Origin: Proteles cristata cristata
Lineage: Eukaryota; Chordata; Mammalia; Carnivora; Hyaenidae
Length of the DNA stretch: 64,000 nucleotides
Direction: 5' to 3'
NCBI GenBank assembly: GCA_017311185.1
Contig: JAESUZ010000756.1
Span: 1,736,001 to 1,800,000, forward strand
Shown here: piece after piece, positions 56,035-64,000 of the stretch
How the letters are laid out: each line of letters starts with the position of its first letter
Position numbering within the stretch: position 1 is the stretch's first letter
Position numbers and translations under genes: made by a program
The notes under the pieces: generated by a model
What the model was told of the DNA's origin: nothing
What the model saw: the letters and a program-made list of their open reading frames with translations, nothing else
The model's database searches: none

Positions 56035-56435
56035 AATGTGTATTCTGTTGTTAGAGTATTCTATTAATATCGGCTGGGTCAAGTTGGACTGTGGTATTGT
56101 CCAAGTCTTCTACAGTCTTATTAATTAATTTTCTGTTTACTTGTTCTGAGGGGTTTTTAAAATCTCTGTATTTGTGGTCTATTTTCCCTTACAGTTTTGC
56201 TTCATGTATGTCGAAGCTCTGTTATTAGATACATAAACACATAGGATTATTATGTCCTATTAATGAAATGGCCCCTTTACAATTATGAAACAATTCGTAC
56301 CACCTTGGTGATGTTCTTTGCTCTAGTTCTGTTTCGATACCACTGTAGTTTTTTCTTTTGACTGATACTGGTATTTTTCCAGCCTTTTTCTTTTCAACTA
56401 TTTATGTCTTTATATTTAAAGTGGGTATCTTGTTA

Positions 56436-56690
56436 CCATATGTTAGCACGTATAGGAGGATTAGGAGGAACTTAATGGAGGACCATTGGGGAGAAGAAGG
56501 GGAAAAATAGTGGGGGAGAGGGAGAGAGGCAAACCATGAGACACTCTTGAATGCTGAGAACAAACTGAGGACTGATGGGGGTGGGGGGAGGGGATGGGGG
56601 GTGATGGGCACGGAGGAGGGCACTTGTGGGGATGAGCACTGGGTGTTATATGGAAACCAACTTGACAATAAACTATTTAAAAAAAATAAA
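56436..56690 (+). mobile_element. 5'-truncated carnivore LINE-1 3' end
   Basis: GGAGGGCACTTGTGGGGATG, AGCACTGGGTGTTATATGGA and GACAATAAACTATTTAAAAA are the typical carnivore L1 3' UTR end. TSD GGGTATCTTGTTA at 56423-56435 and 56691-56703. Inserted opposite to the old L1 host. Confidence 0.92.
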
Positions 56691-56866
56691 GGGTATCTTG
56701 TTATGTATTTGAGACTTACATTTCTAACACTATCAGACCATTTATATTTAATGTGATTATTGACATAGCTGGATTTAAATCTATCTTGTTATTCTTTTTC
56801 TCTTTGTCCATCTGTTCTTTGTTTTCTGTCTCCTCTTTCTCTGCCTTCTTTGGATTGAGTATTTTT

Positions 56867-56976
56867 TTTTTTTTTTGGAGAGAAAGTGTTTATAAGTGGA
56901 GGAGAGACGGAGAGAATTTTTAAAAAAATGTTTATTTTGAGATAGAGTGTATGTACACGCATGTGAGCAGGTGAGG

Positions 56977-57016
<40 letters not shown>

Positions 57017-57141
57017 CTCAAACAGGCTCTGTGTTGTCATCATAGAGCCTGATGTGGGGTTCAACCTCATCACTGTGAGATCATGACCTGAGCCAAAATC
57101 AAGAGTCGGATGCTTAACCGACTGAGCCACCCAGATGCCCG
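56867..57141 (-). mobile_element. CanSINE insertion with partial extra tail
   Basis: Antisense copy with a perfect 16-bp TSD TGGATTGAGTATTTTT at 56851-56866 and 57142-57157. The first 55 bp look like a second partial SINE body before the main tail. GA run near 56980-57012. Confidence 0.94.
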
Positions 57142-57820
57142 TGGATTGAGTATTTTTAATGATTTCCATTTTCTTTCTTGGTTGGTTGATTAACTACAAC
57201 TCTTCGCTGTATTATTTTAGTGGTTGCCTTAGTGTTCACGTGCACACATTTAGTTTTTCAGAATCTACCATTGCATGATGTTATACTACTGCATATATAA
57301 ACCTTGTGCTATTGTTCTCATGTTTTACTTCTATATATTTAAAAAACCCCACATTTTATCATTTTTGCTTTATATAGTCATTTATCTTTCAAAGAGACTT
57401 AAATACTGAGAACAGAAGTCTTTATGTTTACCCATGTGGTTACTATTTCTGGTGGTCTTCAGCACTTTGAGTAAATCCAGCTTTCTGTCTAGTATAATTT
57501 TCATTCCACCTGAAGGACTTCTTTTAATATCTCTTACACTTCAGGTTGGCCGGTGATCAATTCTTTCAGCTTTTGCTTGTCTAATAAAGGTCCTTATTTC
57601 ACTGTAGTATTTGAAAGACGTTTTAACTGGGTAAAGAAACCTAGGTTGAGAATTTGCTTTCAATGCTTTAAAGATGTCACCCCGCTGTCTTCTTGCATTG
57701 TTTGCATTGTTTCTGATGGAAACGAGCTGTTGATTTATCTCTGTTCCTCTGAACATAATGTGTCTTTTATCCCCTGCTTATACTTTATGATTTCTTTTTA
57801 TCATTGGCTTTAAGCAATTT

Positions 57821-58126
57821 TTTTACTTTGAAAATATTTTTTATTGAGGTATAACTGACATACAACATTATATTAGTTTCAGATGTACAACATAATGGTT
57901 TGAATTTGTATATATTGAGAAATGACCACTACACTGAATCTAGTTAACATCTTTCACCACACATAGCTACAAAGTTTTTTTTCCCCTTTCGTGATGAGAA
58001 CTTTTACGATCTACTCTCTGAGCAATTTTCAAATATGCAATACAGTATTATAGTCGTCATGTTGTACATTACATCCGGTGACTTATTACCATATGGAAAT
58101 GTGCACCTTTTGACCCCCTTTACCCA
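57821..58126 (-). mobile_element. Nested LINE-1 3' UTR fragment
   Basis: TTGAGGTATAACTGACATAC, ACAACATTATATTAGTTTCA, CATGTTGTACATTACATCCG and CACCTTTTGACCCCCTTTAC match an L1M-type 3' UTR in antisense. Flanked by TTTAAGCAATTT (57809) and TTTAAGAAATTT (58127), a one-mismatch TSD inside the older L1. Confidence 0.85.
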
Positions 58127-58157
58127 TTTAAGAAATTTGACTAAGATGTGCCCCAAG

Positions 58158-58301
58158 GGGCGCCTGGGTGGCTCAGTCAGTTAAGCGTCTGACTTCAGCT
58201 CAGGTCATGAGCTCACGGTTTGTGAGTCTGAGCCCTGCTTTGGTTCCTGTCTCTCTCTCTCTCTCTCTCTCTCTCAAAAATAGTAAACAATGAAAAAAGA
58301 A
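58158..58301 (+). mobile_element. CanSINE with internal deletion
   Basis: Sense copy where GAGCCCTGCTTTGGTTCC joins directly to the CT body, losing the middle block. Host L1 continues after it (GTGCCTCGATGTAGTTTTCT). Confidence 0.93.
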
Positions 58302-58449
58302 AGTGCCTCGATGTAGTTTTCTTCATGCCTCTTGTACTTGGGATTTGTTCAATATCTCAAATCTGTGGGTTTATAGTTTCTGTCAGATTAGGAAAATCTT
58401 GCCCATTATTTCTTTAAAAGAAGTTTTTAAATGTTTATTTATTTATTTT

Positions 58450-58664
58450 AAATTTTTAAAAAATATTTTATTTATTTCTGAGACAGAGAGACAGCATTGC
58501 TGAGCAGGGGAAGGTCAGAGAGAGAGGGAGACACAGAATCTGAAACAGGCTCCAGGCTCCGAGCTGTCAGCACAGAACTCAACACGGGGCTCGAACCCAC
58601 GAACCGTGAGATCATGACCTGAACCGAAGTCAGATGCTCAGCCCACTGAGCCACGCAGGCACCC
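58450..58664 (-). mobile_element. CanSINE group B, stacked left member
   Basis: Full-length antisense copy. Host tail sequence TAAATGTTTATTTATTT lies to its left (58424), with TAATGTTTATTTAG to its right (58665), so it entered the next SINE's tail. Confidence 0.95.
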
Positions 58665-58871
58665 CTAATGTTTATTTAGTTTTGAGAGAGAGACAGAGAA
58701 AGAGCGAGCAGGGGAGGGGCAGAGAGAAGGAGACACAGAATCCAAAGCAGGCTCCAGGCTCTGAGCTGTTAGCATAGAGCCCGATGCGGGGCTCAAACTC
58801 ATGGACTGGACTGTGAGATCATGACCTGAGCCAAAGTCAGATGTTCAACTGACTGAGCCACCCAGGTGCCC
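58665..58871 (-). mobile_element. CanSINE group B, stacked right member
   Basis: Antisense copy ending GAGCCACCCAGGTGCCCC. A small GGACT duplication occurs in ATGGACTGGACTGTGAG. Confidence 0.94.
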
Positions 58872-59965
58872 CTATTTTGGTTTCATTTTAGACAAGTCTC
58901 TATTGTTATATCTTCAAGTTGACTACATCTTTCCTTCCATAATATCTAGTGAGTTATTAATTATTTTTCCATCTCAAACACACTTATGGTTTTCATCCCT
59001 AGAAGTCTGATTGGTCATTTTTATGTCTTCTTTCTCCACTTAACATGTTAAATCTTTCCATTGCTTTCTTGAACATATAAATTACCATCATAATAACGGT
59101 TTTAATGTCCCTGTCTAGTAATTCTATCAGCGGTTTCATTTAAAGTTTAATTTTGATGGACTTTTCTCATTATAGGCTATTCTCCTGCTTGCTTGTATCC
59201 CTGATGATTTTGGACTGGATGTCAGATATTTGATCTTCTTGGGTACTGGATATTTTTGTATTTTGTTGGGGGATACATTTAGTTACTTAGAAACAATGTG
59301 ATCTTTTAGGATTTTGTTTTATAGCATTGTCGGGTTGGACAGGAACTGTATCTAGTCTAGAATTAACTTTTTCCCTAATGAGGCAAGGTCCTTCTTCTTA
59401 CTATTCTGACTAGTGTCCCCTGATTATGAGGCTGGTGCCCCTTCCTGGCTCTCTGTGGGAGCCATGAATGGTCTCCCCAATTCTTTTGGGTGATCCTTTC
59501 TCTGCCTTCATGTAGCTTCTCTACACACATGCACTGATCACTTGAAAACCCAAGGAGGCCCCTCTACGGACCTTCAGCACGCTCTCTCTCTCTGTATAGC
59601 CCTTTCTTCTCTGGTATCTCTGGTATCTGCTCTGCAAACTCTAGATGCTTTGCTTTCCCTGGAACCTGTGTCTTCAACTCAGGCTCTTCCGGGTTTCCTC
59701 TGGTTACATGGCACCATGCAATCTGTTCTCTAGGTGGTGGTGGGGGCCAGCTTGTTAGTTTCCATTTCTCAGGGATCAATTATCTTTTGCTGCCCAATGT
59801 CTGAAGTCTTATGTGATATCTTCTCAAATACTTCATCTAAGTTTCTAGTTGTTTCAAATGGGAGGGTAAACCTGGTCCCTCTTATTCTATCTTCACCAGA
59901 ATGCAATTTACTTTTAAGAATGTTATATGTCGTTGGGTGAGACATTATTATGTTATAGATGTGAA

Positions 59966-60137
59966 TATGACAAAGTGTGAGTAGGGGAGGGGCAGAGAGA
60001 GGAGACGCAGAATCCGAAGCAGGTTCCAGGCTCCAAGCTGTCAGCATTGAGCCTGAGATGGGGCTCAAACTCACGAACCGCAAGATCATGACCTGAGCTC
60101 AAGCTGGATGCTCAACCGACTGAGCCACCCAGGCACC
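59966..60137 (-). mobile_element. CanSINE lacking tail
   Basis: Antisense copy starting within the body (ATATGACAAAGTGTGAGTAG). Head complete. The tail side is diverged. Confidence 0.9.
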
Positions 60138-61134
60138 CGTAGGCTGATGGAGGTTTTAAAGTTACTATTATGCTACTCACCCTACATACAAAGTAAGGTT
60201 ATTGGAAACGTGGTATTTTTACATATAACAACAGAAACAGACTTCAAAATATGTAGTCCAAGAATAAAATTAAAGGCCCAATGTACAACACAAGGGGCTA
60301 AAAACTAAATTCACTTTCTTAAAGCCAGAGTCAAAATTCCACCCATCGATTAACATGTGAAATAAATACAAGTACTTGTGCATGTGTGTATGTGTGTGTG
60401 TAAAACATCTGCAATCTCCAGAAAGGAGCATGAGAAATCCTATACTTATAATGCAGATTAATACACGTACTTTTTAAAAAGAAAACTATAGAAACAGGAA
60501 CAAAGCAACACACACGTATGTTTCAGCTTATAAACTGAAAACCAATCTTTAATAAACAAGGATTCTCTAGTTACTGCCTAGGTATCTGCTTTTCTCAATC
60601 AGAACAAGCCAGTTTCTTCTGAACTTTCCTTTTTTTGGTAAGTCAGCTCCTTACACATTGCTTTGCTACCGACACAGGCAGCGAGAGCCATCTGAAGTTC
60701 AGTGTGCCCGTCAGCCACCCTCTCCGTGACCTTGATGAATGAGAGCTTCTCATGATGGGACATTCTCAACTAAATACACGGCTCAGGCAGCCGACAAGCG
60801 TCTGAGTAACTCTCTAGCCTGCTGAAACACAGTGATACCATCAGCCCATTAGCTATTTTCCCACAGAAACCAAGCCAACAGACTCTGCATTTTCATATAC
60901 TTATATATAAATAACAAATCGTTAATGTAGATGCGCTTTCCGCCAGCTGGCAACCCGTCTCCCAGCTTAGTCTGCTGTCCCATTTCTACTATAATCTCAC
61001 CTTTCCTTCTTCCTCATTCTATCCCCCCTACCCATCACACCTATGGTAATGTAATTTTTTCTAAGCCAAGAGTAAATCTTTTAAGTGAAAATTTAATTTC
61101 AAGCACATACATCTGGTGGTAGATGAGGCAAGAC
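60138..61134. other. Unclassified single-copy DNA
   Basis: About 1 kb, AT-rich at first. Short GT patch near 60385. No recognised transposon or exon. Confidence 0.5.
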
Positions 61135-61150
61135 TGCAAACACTTGTTTC

Positions 61151-61368
61151 TTTTTTTTTTTTTTTTTTTTTTATTTATTTCTAGGAGAGAGAGAGACAGC
61201 GTGAGCAGGGGAGGGTCAGAGAGAGAGGGAGTCACAGACTGAAACAGGCTCCAGGCTCTGAGCTGGCAGTCAGCACAGAGCCCGACGCGGGGCTCGAACC
61301 CACGAACCGCGAGATCATGACCTAAGCGAAAGTCGGACGCTTAACCAACTAAGCCACCCAGGCGCCCC
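61151..61368 (-). mobile_element. CanSINE group A with perfect TSD
   Basis: Near-consensus antisense copy with a long T run. The 16-bp TSD TGCAAACACTTGTTTC lies at 61135-61150 and 61369-61384. Recent by appearance. Confidence 0.98.
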
Positions 61369-61384
61369 TGCAAACACTTGTTTC

Positions 61385-61684
61385 ATATGTGGTTACGAGG
61401 CCAGTGAGTGAAGAGGGTTCTGATTTCTCTAAATTACTGGGACTGGTGGAGGGAGGGGAGCTTCCTGGACAGCTGTTTCCCCCTCCCTGCAGTCAGTGGG
61501 GATTTCCATGGGGCAAAGGGCAAGGACTGGCTCTCTGCCTCAGGTCCTTTGCACTTCATTCTCACCAGGACTTGGGGACACTGGGAAAGTAAAAACAGTT
61601 CCCAATGGGAAAGAGGTTGGGGAGTCCTGAGACAGTTTTGTATATTTATTACCTAAGCATAAAATTGCATGGACCCCTCTTCTT
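61385..61684. other. Unclassified single-copy DNA
   Basis: 300 bp, G-rich in part. Nothing recognised. Confidence 0.5.
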
Positions 61685-61700
61685 ATAAATCACAGGTTGA

Positions 61701-61918
61701 GGGGCGCCTGGGTGGCTCAGTCGGTTAAGCGTCCGACTTCGGCTCAGGTCATGAACTCAGGGTTCATGGGTTCGAGCCCCGCATCGGGCTCTGTGCTGAC
61801 AGCTAGCTCAGAGCCCGGAGCCTGTTTCAGATTCTGTGTCTCCCTCTCTCTTTGACTCTCCCCTGTTCATGCTGTCTCTCTCTCTCTCTCAGAAATGAAT
61901 AAAAACATTTAAAAAAAA
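61701..61918 (+). mobile_element. CanSINE group B with perfect TSD
   Basis: Full-length sense copy. The 16-bp TSD ATAAATCACAGGTTGA lies at 61685-61700 and 61919-61934. Inserted at the edge of an older hAT-type element. Confidence 0.97.
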
Positions 61919-61926
61919 ATAAATCA

Positions 61927-62149
61927 CAGGTTGAAAGACAATGGCCCACATGCCACATCTAGCAGGTCACCTATTTTTGTAAATAAAGTTTTATTGGAAT
62001 ATAGCACCACTCATTTGTCTATGCAGGGTCTATGGCTGCTTCTGCACTACAGTAGCAGAGTCAAATAGTTAGGACAGAAAGACTGTGTAGTCTGAAAAGT
62101 CTAAAGTCATTATCATCTGGCCCTTGACCGACAATGTTTGTTGATCTCC
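61927..62149 (+). mobile_element. hAT-type DNA transposon remnant (MER class)
   Basis: CAGGTTGAAAGACAATGGCC, TTGTAAATAAAGTTTTATTG, GTCTATGGCTGCTTCTGCAC and ATCATCTGGCCCTTGACCG match a common non-autonomous element. Same family and direction as 6869-7027. The end TTTGTTGATCTCC is a decayed inverted repeat. Confidence 0.75.
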
Positions 62150-64000
62150 ATTTTAAAAGAGAACTTGAGAAGGATGTGGGTATTCTACAATCTTCCCTAA
62201 AGACACCAAAAACATTTTGTACCTAGAGAAGTGCAGATATCAACTGAATGAGAGGGGCTGGTGACTGTACTGGAATTCTGATAACTGGTTGAACAATGAA
62301 CAATAAACACATTTTTCAAAAGGGCATTCACCTGGAATATTCTCAGTGTTTTAGGGGACTGCTAGGGGAGAATCATTCTCAGGTTAAGAGACATTTAAAT
62401 ATAAGTGGTAGAATGCTAATTTCTAGTATTCTTTTTTCTGAGAATCTGCTTCATAGATTGTACTTCATACAGTTAAAGTTTGAAGATGAATTCATAGACT
62501 CTAATTTATAAAACCTAATTTATAGCTTCTAGATAAAAGCTGTAGTTGGAATCTGATTTTAATTGGGAAGGCACCTCAGTTCTTGGATATGTGACATCTT
62601 CTTATACCCAAGGGTATAACTTCCTGTTCCACTTGGGCCTGAGGTGGTAAGTCTTTCTGTCTATATGTCATTTGAAGGCTGAATGAATGACACTCTTGCT
62701 AAGAGTCGATGGAACCAGGTCCTCTGTGTCAATGTAAGAGGATCGCTTAACATTTGAGAGGCAGTGTTCTAGTATATAGTCAGATTAGAAGACAAAGCTT
62801 CTGTAGCATGTTCAGGTATCAGCGGGACTTGTTGAGGGGTCTATGATCTCAGAACTCTGAAATGGCAGTTAGAATGATCGAGTACTTGCAACTGTCCTTT
62901 CAGACCTGGCCCTTTGTTATGTAGGGTAGTCTGGCAAGTGGCCCCAAAGGCCTTGATTGTCTCTGAGACGAGAAGGTCACCAGAGGGACCTTAGGATGGA
63001 AGTGATCCATGGGCAGGCAGTTAGATAGAACCAAGGGCACATGGAACTTCATCAAGAAACACTGAGGCCCGCTGGAAGAAGGGATGTGGCTACAGTGAAG
63101 TGGGTTAGCTAACAATGGAAAGGAGCCCAAGTTACAAATCCAAGGTAAGGGGCTGCAGTGGGAAAGCAATATAATGGTGGATTTGACCAAGGGTGAGGAG
63201 GAGCAAAGGGAAAAGGCCCAGAGGGAAGCAGAATCTACTATATACATTTTGCACGTAGCTTTTGCCACGAATGGCCAACATCTAAAAGCCCTCTGCCCTA
63301 TCATGTTAGCAAGAGAGTAGCTTGGTCATTCCTGACCACACCTTATACTCTTCCTAGCTGTACAACAGAGAGGGCCAGAAGAGCGCCATGGAAGGTACAA
63401 AAGAAAAGAACTTAATTAAAACCAATGTGATCTCCATGTACCCGGGTTTGGACCTTATGACTGCAGTCAGTTTGGAATGAAGCCACAGCTAAAATATCAA
63501 AGGGGGGAGGTGGCTGGATGTAAAATATGAAGTCAGTGCTCAATGTACCCCAGGCCCCCACCAGCCCGCCTCTCCCAGCATCCCAGTCTGAATTCCTCAT
63601 CTTTCACCAAGACCATCCCAAATTATGATTGATGCAAGGACTGCAATAAAACGATACCATAGTTTTAGTCCTTTCCAAAAAGTTAATGAAATCAGGCACA
63701 CTGGCGCAAGTCCACAGGAAAGGAATCAAAGCTGGATACCGTGATCACTGCTTCAAAGAAACCGAGCTGAGTTCAAAAGAAAGAAGGCTGTGGACAAGTA
63801 TTGATGCCATTCTTAAGGATACTGATGGTCGGAACCATGAAGGTATCACTGTTGACAATCTAAGTGTGGGGAAAGTGCTTACTTTATGCCCTACGGAAGA
63901 CTGTTCTTAAATTTTTAGCTTCTATTCTGTCATGTTTCACTGTCTTACACTGTAAGTGAATGGCTTTCAAGTGAAAAAATGTATGCAATTCCCAAGAAGC
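62150..64000. other. Right-end DNA without recognised repeats
   Basis: About 1.85 kb to the window edge with no SINE. ORFs of 134 codons (minus, 63304-62900) and 74 codons (plus, 63686-63910) lack a family signature that I recognise. An unplaced LTR or old retrocopy cannot be excluded. Confidence 0.45.

Larger units (their letters stand above)
55290..59935 (-). mobile_element. Old LINE-1 (L1M-like), fragmented host
   Basis: Antisense L1 blocks recur in order across the region: ATAAGCTTCTATAAACATTT, ACAAGTCCTTATCAGATAGA, CCCAGAACATGGTCCATCTT, TTTATATTTAATGTGATTAT, TTTATCATTGGCTTTAAGCA, GTGGGTTTATAGTTTCTGTC, TTAACATGTTAAATCTTTCC. They are separated by six later insertions listed separately. 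Diverged and with stops throughout, so only a fossil. The right limit is uncertain. Confidence 0.75.

Noticed and set aside
61701..61775. tRNA-like head with A- and B-box-like motifs, seen in many places
   Set aside because: These are SINE heads continuing into the SINE body, not functional tRNA genes. No CCA-ready acceptor stem was seen.

Overview
This window is nuclear DNA from a carnivoran mammal, almost certainly a cat-like one (Feliformia, probably Felidae). The main evidence is about 64 copies of a tRNA-Lys-derived carnivore SINE (CanSINE, SINEC_Fc type). Its head reads GGGGCGCCTGGGTGGCTCAG, followed by a B-box-like GGTTCGAGCCC, a CT-rich body and an AAATAAATAAA tail. Copies average about one per kilobase and fill roughly a fifth of the window. 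The organism call rests on recalled consensus sequences; no database was searched.

I found no protein-coding gene that I can name. Listed reading frames are short, begin or end inside SINEs, microsatellites or L1 antisense DNA, and resemble no protein family I know. The one place that looks like an exon is 42749-42629 on the minus strand: 121 bp with a strong acceptor, a strong donor and a 29-codon ORF opening at the first base. The window is best read as intergenic or deep intronic DNA.

Two SINE groups can be told apart by eye. Group A reads CTTTCGCTTAGG, GACTGCCAGCTC and TTTCAGTCTGTGACTCC. It is usually near-intact, with perfect target-site duplications (TSDs) and long A tails. Group B reads CTTCGGCTCAGG, GACAGCTCAGAG and CAGATTCTGTGTCTCC; it is commoner and more decayed. 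A short head-only form occurs twice.

Layout: 1-5,830 holds SINEs, a MIR, an L2 end and an inverted pair of MLT1-like LTRs, one carrying a 370-bp GAA/TTC tract. 5,830-14,000 holds L2, MIR, hAT-type and LTR remnants. 14,021-15,121 is a 5'-truncated L1 with a TSD. 15,200-33,760 is SINE-dense, including stacked SINE pairs and a four-SINE array. 33,763-36,650 is the longest stretch without a recognised repeat. 36,650-54,150 holds more SINEs, an LTR, two MIRs, a MER5-like element and the candidate exon. 55,290-59,935 is an old antisense L1 broken by several later insertions, including an insertion that is only an A-rich tail. 60,140-64,000 holds two SINEs and an hAT-type remnant, then 1.85 kb without recognised repeats.

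The recurring theme is insertion history. SINEs repeatedly land in the TSD or A tail of an earlier SINE, in the same orientation. I see no new enzyme system, CRISPR array or operon-like structure.
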